Source of the DNA: Schlesneria paludicola DSM 18645 | Lineage (GTDB): Bacteria; Planctomycetota; Planctomycetia; Planctomycetales; Planctomycetaceae | Length of the DNA stretch: 64,000 nucleotides | Direction: 5' to 3' | Assembly (NCBI GenBank): GCA_945876035.1 | Contig: CAMCMU010000018.1 | Location: forward strand, 19,522 to 83,521 | In this document: piece by piece, positions 1 through 9,497 of the stretch | How the letters are laid out: the number at the start of each line of letters is the position of its first letter | Position numbering within the stretch: the first letter of the stretch is position 1 | The notes under the pieces: generated by a model | Told to the model about the DNA's origin: nothing | The model's input: only the letters and a program-made list of their open reading frames with translations | Databases searched by the model: none | Position numbers and translations under genes: made by a program

Positions 1-41
1 GTTTTTTGAATTCACGTCCCTTTCATGTCCACGGCCTGATT

Positions 42-640
42 TCATCCCGTGTGGCCGATGCGGGAAATTTGAGGGACGAACAGCCTGTGAACCGTCGTGT
101 TCAACCTTTCCGCCATGTTGACGTAACCTTGCGTTGTCGTGAGTGACTGATGTTGCCTCAATGATTGCAACTCAATGAGATTCATCCCCGCCGCATTGAC
201 GGTCGCGAATCCTCGCCTCAGATCGTGAAACCCGTACCATCGCCCTTCTTTCCCGCCCTTGGGCTTGGGCAATCCGTCTTCGAGGACTGCCGCCGTTTGG
301 ATGCGTCCAAACTCGCTCCAAAGCGTTCGGCTGTGTTCGTTCCAAGGAAACGTCAAAGGGTTGAAACTTGCCGCCAACGGTTGCAGACGTTCAACCGCGA
401 ACGGAAGAAGCTGAATCAACGGGTCACCCCGCCCCTTATTCGCGTCCACGCTAGTCAGGATCGTTGCTCGCTTGAGCTCGATCTCTTGGCGTTCCAACTC
501 CAACGTCTGCCCGATACCTCATTGCGTCATGTCGAGCATGATCAAGAGTCCGCGCCACCATTCGCCAGCCGAGACGATCAGAATTCCGCTCAGGATCGTT
601 GCCAGGTGCTCGAGCGTGACACGGGTTTGTCCACTTTTGT
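42..640 (-). pseudogene. Inactivated tyrosine recombinase (integrase), C-terminal part
   Basis: On the minus strand the reading frame carries the C-terminal half of a phage-type tyrosine recombinase. An HxxR box is seen as HDLRRGFAT, and a histidine/tyrosine box as LRQHQSLTTTQGYVN, which holds the nucleophilic tyrosine. Upstream, in the same frame, EWWRGLLLIMLDMTQ is followed by a TGA codon at 519-521 and then GIGQTLELERQEIEL. In relatives this stretch reads like T-G-L-R-I-G-E-T-L, so the first catalytic arginine appears changed to glycine and a stop has arisen just before it. No N-terminal SAM-like domain or start is visible upstream. I infer a dead integrase left by an old integrative element. 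The upstream boundary is approximate. Confidence 0.75.
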
Positions 641-1382
641 TAAGGCTTGAACAACCGTCTCCGCGGAACGTTCTCGATGAGGGCCTAGTGAGCCACTAGA
701 TATCACGCAATTCACGTTTGGTCTCGTCGATCGTCAGACATCTGCCAGTACGAGATGTCCCTGTTTTTCGCGGTATCATCGCCAGAAAAATCCACAACCC
801 ACGATGAATGCATAAGTCGCCAGCATGGCTGGAGCAAAAGCGATTTCGGCAGGAATTGTGCACCCGAGTCGCGGTCCGACCGTGATTCCCAAGTCGCTTC
901 AGAAGATCAATGACAGGGACTTCGTTGCGAGGGAATCGCGTGCACGTCCTTTCGGTAAAATGATTGAGAGGCATTCCGTAACAGGATTGAGAGACTTTGC
1001 AGAGTTCGATGAGTTGCCTGACGAACAAGTCCGGTCACGTCCGATGCCGGAGGCTTGTTCGGCGGATCGTCGTGACGTTTTTCAGGCAAGTCGATTGCGA
1101 AAATCGGTTCTTCAACCGGTTCTCAATCCTCTCGCCAACGTTGATCTGTTCACCGTCTCTCGCTCATAAAGAGGCATGCCAGCGTAGACAATACGAGGAC
1201 GGCACACGTGTTGGTAGCCGGCCTGCATTTACTCCACCTCAAGGAAATCAGCCCTCTGAATCAGACTGGGCACACTCCGCCACGCGAGGTTTCGGTGTCG
1301 TCAAAATTCAGAAGTCACCGAAAACGAAGTCGTCGGGACAATTATTCCGAGTCCCTGCATTTTCGTTCCGACAGGCAAATCG
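641..1382. other. Gap without a supported gene
   Basis: About 740 bases lie between the integrase remnant and the 3' end of the DegT aminotransferase gene. Several short frames are open on both strands, but none shows a recognisable domain, a convincing ribosome-binding site or protein-like composition. Given the decayed integrase next to it, degraded mobile-element sequence is the simplest reading. Confidence 0.5.
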
Positions 1383-2594
1383 CTATGCGGCGCGCCGATG
1401 ATGATTTGGATTGGAAACGTGCAATTCTCGGCAGATCATCACTAAAGATTCAATCACGCGGCTCTGATCAGCAATCGGAAGTTCAGGATAGCTTGGCAAA
1501 GCCAAGACTTCTTTTGATGCAGCTTCCGCTTGGGGGAATTGGCCCTCGCAATAGCCCAAATGCTTAAAACACGTTTGCAAATGAAGCGGTTTTGGATAGT
1601 ACACCGCACAACCGATTTGTCGGGCTTTCAATTGTTGCATCACGTGATCACGTTGTCCGTGCTTGACGCGAATGCAGTACTGGTTGAAAACGTGTCGTAG
1701 GTGAGGCTGTGTTTTTGGAACAGAGATGGCGTCGAGAATGTTTTCTTGGAGAAATAATTCTCCGTAACGTCGGGCGTTTTCTTGTCGGGCCGTCGTCCAG
1801 TCGTCCAGTCGTTTCAATTTGAGTCGCAACACCACCGCTTGCAGAGCATCCAAACGACTGTTCATACCCAGTTCAAGATGTTCGTATTGTCCCGCATCTC
1901 CATGAACCCGCAGTCGTTTGAGTTTTTTCACGAGTTCAGGATCATCTGTCGTCATCATCCCACCGTCGCCTGCGCCACCGAGATTTTTCGTCGGGAAAAA
2001 GCTAAAGCAACCGACGTTGCCCAGAACTCCAGTACGCCGACCATGGAACTCCGCACCAATTGCCTGGCAGGCATCTTCAACGACGTAGAGCCCGTATTTC
2101 TGCGCTAGTCGCCATATCGGCTCCATGTCGCAGCATTGCCCAAACAGATGCACCGGCATGATTGCCTTCGTGTTTGGAGTGATGGCTTCTTCAATCGCAT
2201 CAACATCGAGATTGAAACTTTCAGGATCAATATCGACAAAGACCGGAGTCCCTCCCGTTCGGCAGATCGAACTTGCCGTCGCGAAGAACGAAAACGGAGA
2301 GGTAATGACTTCGTCTCCCTCGCCGATATTTAATGCTTGAAGGGCAATGATTAATGCGTCTGTTCCTGAGTTGCAGGCGACCGCGAAGCGTGCATCGCAA
2401 TACGTGGCGATTTCATCCTCAAAGGCGACGACTTCCTCGCCCAAAATAAATTTTTGTTCGGTGAGAACTTTTTCCACCGCCCCCAAGACTTCGGCAGACA
2501 TTGCCTGAAATTGTGGGACGAGGTCGATGAAAGGGATCGGCTTGTTGGCCGTCGCCAAGTTTTCGGTATTCGCCACAGTTAATTTGAACGTCAT
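1383..2594 (-). CDS. DegT/DnrJ/EryC1/StrS family PLP-dependent sugar aminotransferase
   Basis: This 403-residue protein is a complete fold-type I aminotransferase of the family that adds an amino group to nucleotide-linked keto-sugars. Visible landmarks are NSGTDAL near residue 75, the aspartate in VVEDACQAIGA near 174 that contacts the PLP pyridine, and the Schiff-base lysine in FFPTKNLGGAGDGG near 203. I place the start at the ATG at 2594 because AAGGAATCG lies just upstream; an ATG six codons earlier is also possible. The gene diverges from a CapD/PglF-type dehydratase 550 bases away. Such dehydratases make 4-keto-sugars and DegT enzymes aminate them, so the two could act in one amino-sugar pathway for surface polysaccharide or protein glycosylation. 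The exact sugar cannot be read from the sequence. Confidence 0.9.
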   Translation of the reverse strand: MTFKLTVANTENLATANKPIPFIDLVPQFQAMSAEVLGAVEKVLTEQKFILGEEVVAFEDEIATYCDARFAVACNSGTDALIIALQALNIGEGDEVITSPFSFFATASSICRTGGTPVFVDIDPESFNLDVDAIEEAITPNTKAIMPVHLFGQCCDMEPIWRLAQKYGLYVVEDACQAIGAEFHGRRTGVLGNVGCFSFFPTKNLGGAGDGGMMTTDDPELVKKLKRLRVHGDAGQYEHLELGMNSRLDALQAVVLRLKLKRLDDWTTARQENARRYGELFLQENILDAISVPKTQPHLRHVFNQYCIRVKHGQRDHVMQQLKARQIGCAVYYPKPLHLQTCFKHLGYCEGQFPQAEAASKEVLALPSYPELPIADQSRVIESLVMICRELHVSNPNHHRRAA

Positions 2595-3143
2595 TTGCGA
2601 TTCCTTTCGCATCCGAGCATGTTCTGAATGCCGTCAGTTTACGAGATTTGCAGGAGTTTTTTCGTTCGTTCGAGGCCCCACATGTTCCCGTAAAGATCAC
2701 AGAGGGATCGAACGTGCGGAAATCTAAGAACGGTTGTCCGGTCTGTCAATACGTTGTCTCCGCAGGGAATGAGCCGGCTGGATTGGACTGATATGGACAC
2801 TCTTTTGCCGATCAGATACAGACGCATTCTTGTTTGGAGAACACAATTCACGTCTACGAGGAACCGCCAGCAGTCGCGAAACTTCGAGCGTTTCTGCATT
2901 CGTGGCGTTCCCGCACATTGGAGAGTTTTGAGGGGATACCGAAACACTCCAAAAACAAGTATCGCCGGATTTGCTGCCGATTTGATGGAAACTTCGCAAA
3001 AAACACTTGATGTTGAGTTTTTTGTCGTGGGGGCGTTTAAATCGATGTACCACCCGAGCAGACATGTTCCATAACCATTTTCCGCAGAACGTTTTTTTCG
3101 GATCATGACGCCTCGGCTTCACTCATTTGTCGAAATGTAATTT
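2595..3143. promoter_or_regulatory. Divergent intergenic region
   Basis: This 550-base interval separates the divergent aminotransferase and dehydratase genes and must hold both promoters. The frames open here have no recognisable domain and are probably chance. I could not fix promoter boxes with confidence. Confidence 0.4.
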
Positions 3144-5006
3144 ATGAAGTATCGACTGTTGATCACACTGCCGATTTACGCAACATTGTATGTTTCTAGT
3201 TTGGCCGTGGCTTTCAATCTGCGATTTGATCTGCAAATGTCTGGTGAACCACTGTTTGAGTTCACCGTATGGCTACCGATTATCGTGGCCATCAAATGCG
3301 TTCTGTTTGCTGCCGCACGGGAATGGAATCGACTGCATCGATATTCGTCATTGGTCGACGTGGTCTACGCCGCTGTCGTGTCGTCGTTAGCATCCCTCCT
3401 GATCTACGGATTGAACTCCCTCGAGTGGGTTTCGCCTTGGCTTCATCGATCGATTATTTTGATTGATTGGGGGACAACAATTCTTGCTACTTTGGTGTTG
3501 AGGTCGGTGATTCGAGTCTGGATTGAGCAGGCCAATCCGACCAAGTTACGAAAGACGAAGCGAGCCTTGATCTATGGTGCTGACCAGGCCTCTGTGGCAA
3601 TGCTTCGTTCGATTCGAGTCTCCGTCCCAGAATTTAATGTTGTCGGGATGATTGACGAAACAGAAGTCAAAGCCAGATCATTCGCGGGCGGTGTGCGTGT
3701 GTTTTCGATGTCCAAGGGTTTGGCCTGGATCGCCCACAAATCGTCCGCACGATATCTGTTAATTCCCAATTGCGTTCCCGGCGCCATTGTCCGCGAGTTG
3801 TTTCGTAACTGCCAAACATCCGGCATCAAACCCTATGTCATTCCCGCACTCGGCGACATCGTCGATGGTCGCGTTAAATTGACGCTCAGTGATATCACGA
3901 TTTCGGATCTCTTGCGACGCGCACCGACGCGACTCGATATGGCCGGAATCGCAGAATATATCGAAAGCCGGACCGTGGTTGTGACAGGCGCGGCCGGTAG
4001 CATCGGATCAGAACTCTGTCGCCAAATTATTGGCTTCCAGCCCGCAAAAATAATTCTGATCGATCATTCCGAGTTTGGGATGTTTCAAATTGAGCAAGAG
4101 TTTGCATCCATTGACGTGGGAGAGGTGGACGTGCATTACGTCATTGCGGATATCAATGACCAAGTGACCATGGGACGAGTTTTGGGGCAGCATCTGCCTG
4201 AAATCATGTTTCACGCCGCAGCCTACAAGCATGTTCCGTTAATGGAGCAAAATGCCCAGATTGCGATACGGAACAATATTCTTGGTACCAAATCGGCGGT
4301 GGACCTTGCCGACAGGTTTGGCGTCGAGCGTTTCGTGATGATTTCGACCGATAAGGCCGTTCGCCCAACGAGCGTTATGGGATCAACAAAACTTGTCGCA
4401 GAAAAGTACTTACAGGCCGTATCCACTTATTCAAAAACCCAATTTATCACCGTGCGCTTCGGCAACGTTCTGAACTCGGCCGGTAGCGTGGTACCCACAT
4501 TCCATCGCCAGATTTTGGACGGTGGTCCGCTGACGGTGACACATCCCGAGATGACCCGGTTCTTCATGACCATACCAGAAGCCGTGCAACTCGTCCTTCA
4601 GGCGGGCGCGGTGGGCGAATCAGGACAGGTTTTAATTCTCGACATGGGCGAACCCGTCAAGATTGTGGAACTCGCCAAAGACATGATCAATCTGTGCGGG
4701 TTACGTTATCCGGAAGACATCGAGATCACGTTCACCGGTCTGCGTCCCGGTGAAAAGATGTATGAAGAACTGTTCTATGGTAATGAACAACATGCGAAAA
4801 AAGTTCACGATAAGATCTTCTGTGCGGACGGTGAACCCATTCAACCGAACCTTGTGAAAGTGCACGTATCACAACTCGAACACGCCACTCACGCCACTCT
4901 GAGCGAGGCCAAAAGGGTGCTTGCCGATATCGTCCATCAGTATGTCACAACCAGCGAAGGCACAATGAGAACGTCGTCGCCCGCCAAGGTGCGTAAGGCG
5001 GCCTGA
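3144..5006 (+). CDS. Membrane-anchored nucleotide-sugar 4,6-dehydratase (CapD/PglF/WbpM family)
   Basis: The 620-residue product has the classic CapD/PglF layout. About four transmembrane helices lie in the first 125 residues, followed by a CoA-binding-like Rossmann region near 138-260 and an extended SDR domain from about 276. The NAD-binding loop TGAAGSIGSE is at 281-290, HAAAYKHVP at 357-365, and the active-site segment STDKAVRPTS begins at 401. Where other SDR enzymes have tyrosine, this protein reads MGSTK at 412-416. That Met-containing version is characteristic of the UDP-GlcNAc 4,6-dehydratases PglF and WbpM. It probably converts a UDP-amino sugar to the 4-keto-6-deoxy form at the inner membrane, as the first step of bacillosamine- or fucosamine-type synthesis. 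Length is normal for the family. No strong Shine-Dalgarno sequence precedes the ATG. Confidence 0.92.
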   Translation: MKYRLLITLPIYATLYVSSLAVAFNLRFDLQMSGEPLFEFTVWLPIIVAIKCVLFAAAREWNRLHRYSSLVDVVYAAVVSSLASLLIYGLNSLEWVSPWLHRSIILIDWGTTILATLVLRSVIRVWIEQANPTKLRKTKRALIYGADQASVAMLRSIRVSVPEFNVVGMIDETEVKARSFAGGVRVFSMSKGLAWIAHKSSARYLLIPNCVPGAIVRELFRNCQTSGIKPYVIPALGDIVDGRVKLTLSDITISDLLRRAPTRLDMAGIAEYIESRTVVVTGAAGSIGSELCRQIIGFQPAKIILIDHSEFGMFQIEQEFASIDVGEVDVHYVIADINDQVTMGRVLGQHLPEIMFHAAAYKHVPLMEQNAQIAIRNNILGTKSAVDLADRFGVERFVMISTDKAVRPTSVMGSTKLVAEKYLQAVSTYSKTQFITVRFGNVLNSAGSVVPTFHRQILDGGPLTVTHPEMTRFFMTIPEAVQLVLQAGAVGESGQVLILDMGEPVKIVELAKDMINLCGLRYPEDIEITFTGLRPGEKMYEELFYGNEQHAKKVHDKIFCADGEPIQPNLVKVHVSQLEHATHATLSEAKRVLADIVHQYVTTSEGTMRTSSPAKVRKAA

Positions 5007-5120
5007 GATCCTCATTGGTATGGCACGCATCAACGTCGACGGAAGTGGCGGATCCTCATCCAGGATGACCGACTCCACGACCACCACAAAATGTCCGACA
5101 TCGACTCCAGCGATGTCTCA

Positions 5121-6572
5121 TTAGCCGTAGAGTTCACGGATTGGCTTTCCGGTGGCCAGGGGCCATGGACGTCCGGAATTGTCGGTGTAGTGTTGTGACG
5201 GATCGATACCTAACGCCGCAAAAATTGTCGCCGCAATGTCTCCCGGAAAGTAAGGATTCGTTTCGGGATAGGCGGCGATTCGGTCGGAAACGCCGACGAT
5301 GTGGCCGCGTTTGACGCCGGCACCAGCCATGACGATTGAGTAAGTCGCGGCCCAGTGCTTCCGGCCGGGAGTGCTTCCCGCGAATTTCGGTTCGAGGGCT
5401 ACTTGCGGGGCGCGGCCGAACTCACCCATGCAAATCACCAACGTCGACTCGAGTAAACCGCTTCGGTCAAGATCTTCAAGAAGGGCAGAAAAACAGATGT
5501 CAAATCGTGGTAGTAAATGCTGTTTCATGGCATAGAAAATGTCGTTGTGAGTGTCCCACCCATAACGCTCGGTTTCCTGCGGTGACAGATCTTGTCCCCG
5601 CGAACTGTGACTCAGGAAAACGGTGATTAACGGGACACCCGCTTCAACGAGCCGTTTCGCAAGCAAACACGCCTGCCCTGCGCGAAAGCGGCCGTACCGA
5701 TCTCGCACGGTGTCCGACTCCTGCGACAAATCGAAGGAGTCACGATAGCGAGGGGAATCCAAAAGGGAACGCGCCTGCCGATAGAGTTCGTTCCATTCAC
5801 CGGTGCTTCGATTCGCAGCAAACCGCCAGCGAGCTCGGTCAATCGCGTCGAGCAGCGACGTGCGCGATGATTGCCGGGGGATCGGCAGGTCGGGCTGCGG
5901 ATCCAAGCCGGTGAAACTCGTCGTCGAATCCGTGACGTCACCGAGGATCAGTGGCTCATGCTGCCGCCCAAGAAAACCACCGTACTGACCGGGTGAGGGC
6001 AACTCCGGAATGAGTAACGGACCATTGATATTCACGGCCGAGTACGGGAAACGCTCCGACGGCCGAACTCGCGGCAAGATGGCACCCAGAGTCGGTGCAT
6101 CGTCACTGTGAGGAAGTGGATTCGACGTTTTCTGCGGATGAAACTGACCTGTCAGCGACAGATACGTCGCCGAACCGTGGTCTAGGTCATCGTGCGACAT
6201 GGTGCGTATGATCGTGTACAGATGCGCCAAACGGGCCAACCGCGGCATGTGCTCGCAGACTCGTACCCCCGGCAAGGATGTCGCGATTGACTGAAACTCA
6301 CCCCGAATCCCTTGGGGCGCGTTAGGCTTGGGGTCCCATGTGTCGAGTTGGCTTTGTCCACCGCTGGCATATAACACAATCACCGACTTGGCCTGCCCAA
6401 ATCCCGATTGTCTCGATGGAGATCCCGCCGGTTCTGTTGCTTTTGTTTGTGTCCCGCCAGACCATATCTGTGCCGCCAACCCGCAACTACTCAACCCACC
6501 AATACGCAACCAGTCACGCCGAGAGAGCCGAGGCGACCAAGAGCGAGGATCAATGGCAAACGGCAGCGACAT
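5121..6572 (-). CDS. DUF1501 domain-containing protein with Tat signal
   Basis: This 483-residue protein belongs to the DUF1501 family, which is greatly expanded in planctomycetes and related to sulfatases and alkaline phosphatases. Near the N-terminus SRRDWLRIGG at residues 17-26 is a twin-arginine signal, so export in folded form is expected. Family features are GGQSQLDTWDPKP near 70, THNDIFYAMKQHLLPRFD in the middle, and GEFGRAP followed by GRKHWAATYSIVMAGAG towards the end. In planctomycetes these genes usually sit beside a DUF1549/DUF1553 (PSD1-type) gene; none is present here, so this is a solitary copy. Its substrate is unknown. It ends convergently 114 bases from the dehydratase gene. 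Confidence 0.9.
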   Translation of the reverse strand: MSLPFAIDPRSWSPRLSRRDWLRIGGLSSCGLAAQIWSGGTQTKATEPAGSPSRQSGFGQAKSVIVLYASGGQSQLDTWDPKPNAPQGIRGEFQSIATSLPGVRVCEHMPRLARLAHLYTIIRTMSHDDLDHGSATYLSLTGQFHPQKTSNPLPHSDDAPTLGAILPRVRPSERFPYSAVNINGPLLIPELPSPGQYGGFLGRQHEPLILGDVTDSTTSFTGLDPQPDLPIPRQSSRTSLLDAIDRARWRFAANRSTGEWNELYRQARSLLDSPRYRDSFDLSQESDTVRDRYGRFRAGQACLLAKRLVEAGVPLITVFLSHSSRGQDLSPQETERYGWDTHNDIFYAMKQHLLPRFDICFSALLEDLDRSGLLESTLVICMGEFGRAPQVALEPKFAGSTPGRKHWAATYSIVMAGAGVKRGHIVGVSDRIAAYPETNPYFPGDIAATIFAALGIDPSQHYTDNSGRPWPLATGKPIRELYG

Positions 6573-7026
6573 CGAAAATTTTCCGAATACATAGGACAGC
6601 CGCGGAGTTCATCAGGCACATCCACGTTCAGGACCGCGACCCCCAATCATACCAACTCACAATCGATGGTGATATTAATTTTTGTCGCGCCGAACAGATC
6701 GTGTCGGAAGGGAGTGGTCTTCTGATCCGATTCCGTGCAACAGGATACCGTATGGACGCGACGCATGGGCAGACTGTGACACCAGCGGCTGGCCCGTGTT
6801 GTCGGCGTTTTTTGTGGCGGGCGGCGCCCATCTGGTCGAGCGGCTCGAGACGGCCTGAAGCTCGACGATCTTCATCGAGAACCCGAAGTACGATCGATCT
6901 CAACTCCGACGGATCACCACAAAACAACGATGCCATTGTGGGCTGTTACTGTTGTTTTCGGTTCTCTGATCTGTCTGAATGACCGTTCGGCTTGAATATT
7001 GAATAAAAACCCGAGTGGAATCTGAC
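6573..7026. promoter_or_regulatory. Divergent intergenic region
   Basis: The 450 bases between the DUF1501 gene and the class V aminotransferase gene contain no supported coding sequence. Promoters for both divergent genes should lie here. No repeat or operator stands out. Confidence 0.4.
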
Positions 7027-8316
7027 ATGTCCCATGCGGAGTTACTAACCGTTACCGGTCGCAAGGCATGGTCGATCTCTGATGATCTGACGTACCTCAA
7101 TCACGGATCGTTTGGACCGGCATCTCGTGTGGTGCAGGCGGTGCGTGAAGAATGGTCGCGCCGGCTGAACTCTAACCCGATGGATTTTTTTCTGCGAGTC
7201 ATGGAACCGGCATTGGATGAGGCTGCAATTTCACTGGGTCAACTGATTGGGGCCGATGGGCGGGACCTTGTCTTCGTGGAGAACGCCACCGTTGCCATGA
7301 ATGTCGTGGCTCAATCCTTGCCGCTCAGTCCCGGTGATGAGGTCTTGCTCAATGACCATGAATATGGAGCCGTATTTCGTATTTGGCGTCATGCGTGCGC
7401 GCAGACCGGTGCCCAAATCGTTTCGCCGAGGTTAGGTAGAAAATTCGATGAGGCATTTGGTCTGGAACGGGGAGGCGCGGTGATCGCTCGGTTTGAATCA
7501 GCGTCGGACATTATCACGCCAATTCTTGATGCGATTACGGCGCGGACAAAACTGATCGTTATCAGTCATGTCACGTCGCCGACAGGGATTGTGTTTCCTG
7601 TGGCAGAGATTTGTCGGGCGGCTCGCGAGCGGAAGATCCCCGTCTGCGTCGATGGGCCGCATGCGATTGGCATGCGCGCAGTCAACCTGCGGTCGATCGA
7701 CTGTGATTTTTACTGCGCCAGTCTGCACAAGTGGCTGAGCGCTCCGTTTGGTTCAGGATTTTTGTTCGTGTGTCGTCCGTGGCAAAGTAAGCTAAAGCCA
7801 CATCTCGTCAGTTGGGGGCGCAGTCTTGGAGGCCGAGCCGCGCGTTGGCAAGACGATTTGAACTGGCTTGGTACACGTGACCCGAGTCCGTTTCTGGCTG
7901 TGCCAGCGGCGATCGAATTCTTGGAACGAATCGGCATCGAGACCTTTCGAAAGCAAACGCATGATCTCGCTCAATATGCGAGACATCGAATGGAGGCGAC
8001 GCTTGGCCAAGTCGCGACAATCCCGGACTCCGCAGATTGGTATGGCTCAATGATCGCAATTCCGTTGGTGGAAAAAAGAGGTCCGATTGCGTCACGTGGG
8101 GGGCAGCAAAAGATTCGGCAGCGACAGAGGATGCCCCCCAACGCCACTCCACCGTTGCAGCAATGGCTCTGGGATCACTACCGGATTGTGGTCCCTGTGA
8201 CGGAGTGCCACGGCCAACGTTATCTCCGGATCTCGTGCCATCTTTACAATACAAAATCGGACATCGACCTGCTGGCAGATGCCCTCAGAGAACACGACGC
8301 GTTCGCCATTTCTTGA
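7027..8316 (+). CDS. Class V aminotransferase, isopenicillin N epimerase-like
   Basis: The protein of about 429 residues is a fold-type I PLP enzyme of the class V family. It opens with YLNHGSFGPASR, typical of the isopenicillin N epimerase/cysteine desulfurase-like branch. VCVDGPHAIGM near residue 209 provides the aspartate and histidine around the cofactor. The lysine in FYCASLHKWLSAPFGSGF near 235 forms the Schiff base. No desulfurase cysteine loop is seen at the C-terminus, so an aminotransferase, epimerase or lyase role is more likely than sulfur transfer. The ATG at 7027 is preferred because GAGTGGA precedes it; a GTG four codons earlier is in frame. Neighbours give no pathway clue. Confidence 0.88.
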   Translation: MSHAELLTVTGRKAWSISDDLTYLNHGSFGPASRVVQAVREEWSRRLNSNPMDFFLRVMEPALDEAAISLGQLIGADGRDLVFVENATVAMNVVAQSLPLSPGDEVLLNDHEYGAVFRIWRHACAQTGAQIVSPRLGRKFDEAFGLERGGAVIARFESASDIITPILDAITARTKLIVISHVTSPTGIVFPVAEICRAARERKIPVCVDGPHAIGMRAVNLRSIDCDFYCASLHKWLSAPFGSGFLFVCRPWQSKLKPHLVSWGRSLGGRAARWQDDLNWLGTRDPSPFLAVPAAIEFLERIGIETFRKQTHDLAQYARHRMEATLGQVATIPDSADWYGSMIAIPLVEKRGPIASRGGQQKIRQRQRMPPNATPPLQQWLWDHYRIVVPVTECHGQRYLRISCHLYNTKSDIDLLADALREHDAFAIS

Positions 8317-8435
8317 AACGGCTTTCGCAGGCGCACGGCCGGTGACGTTCGAAGAACTTCCAGCGTGTCATCGGACGGATCACGCCATCCATCGGGCTTC
8401 GATTCTGATCGGAGACGGATGCCGATTGAAACAGG

Positions 8436-9404
8436 TCACGGCTGGAGATGGGTGAAGGGCGGGATGACAGAACCGGCTGGAATTGTCACCGCCCCTTCAA
8501 TGACAACCTGCGGGCCGATGCGACAGTCCGGCCCAATGACCGCCGGTCCACTCACGGATGTGAAGGGAAGAATGACGGTATCCGCAGCAATTTGAACGCG
8601 CGCGTCAATGAATGTCGTCTCTGGCGAAACGATCGTGACCCCGGCAGTCATCAGCCGCGCTAGGATGGCCTGTTGAATTGTCCGCGTGACGTCGGCCAGC
8701 TGAATTCGAGTATTGACACCCATCGCTTCTGACACGTCGAAGACCTTCGCTGCCGCGACTGTCTTGCCCTCCCGCTTCATGACCAAAGGGCAATCGGTCA
8801 GGTAATACTCCGCCTGATTGTTGTCGGGACGGATCTGATCCAAGGCCATCACCAATGATTGCGAGTCAAAGGCATAGCAGCCCGTGTTGATTTCGCGGAT
8901 GGATCGTTGCTCTTCCGTCGCATCCCGCTCTTCAATAATTCGTTCGAATTGGCCGTGATGATCACGCACGATGCGACCCAAGCCGTGGTTCCATTCGGTG
9001 TCCGTCGTTCCGATGACGGCGGCCGCATTCAATTGCTCGCGGGACTGGAGTAAAGCCATTAGTGACTGACTTCTCAACAGGGGTGTATCGCCCGCCAGAA
9101 CGAGGACAGAACCCTGATGTGACGCCAGTTGTTCACGACACATCATCAGAGCATGACCAGTCCCTTTTTGCTCACTTTGCAAGGTGAACTCAACGTCGGA
9201 ATGCGGAGATAACTTGGAGCGAACCAAGTCGGCGCGGTGTCCGACGACAGCGACAATCCGGGTCACTCCCGCCAATCGAGCCACGTCCAGAACGTATTCG
9301 ATCATCGGCCGACCGCAGATCTCGTGAAGTACCTTCGGTTGTGCAGACTTCATTCGCGTACTTTTTCCGGCCGCGAGAATAATCGCCAATGCTGCACCGG
9401 CCAC
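8436..9404 (-). CDS. GlmU-like nucleotidyltransferase with shortened left-handed helix domain
   Basis: The N-terminal 230 or so residues form a nucleotidyltransferase of the GlmU type. LAAGKSTRMKSAQPKVLHE is the nucleotide-binding loop and LAGDTPLLR carries the metal-binding aspartate. The C-terminus has only a few hexapeptide-like repeats (IDARVQIAADTVIL, IGPDCRIGPQVVIEG) and then stops. Full GlmU is about 456 residues, with a trimeric acetyltransferase helix; this one has about 322 and lacks that catalytic part. It probably makes UDP-GlcNAc from GlcNAc-1-P without the acetylation step, which another enzyme would supply. The GTG at 9404 is favoured by AAAGG upstream; an ATG at 9491 would add 29 unconserved residues. 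It lies six bases downstream of no obvious partner. Confidence 0.85.
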   Translation of the reverse strand: MAGAALAIILAAGKSTRMKSAQPKVLHEICGRPMIEYVLDVARLAGVTRIVAVVGHRADLVRSKLSPHSDVEFTLQSEQKGTGHALMMCREQLASHQGSVLVLAGDTPLLRSQSLMALLQSREQLNAAAVIGTTDTEWNHGLGRIVRDHHGQFERIIEERDATEEQRSIREINTGCYAFDSQSLVMALDQIRPDNNQAEYYLTDCPLVMKREGKTVAAAKVFDVSEAMGVNTRIQLADVTRTIQQAILARLMTAGVTIVSPETTFIDARVQIAADTVILPFTSVSGPAVIGPDCRIGPQVVIEGAVTIPAGSVIPPFTHLQP

Positions 9405-9497
9405 TTGTTTGCCTTTGATGCTTGAGAAAAATGGAGTCGGAATTCCACCAGTGCGACGGACGGATTCACCGACGGTTTCGGCGAGAACCAAGACGTC

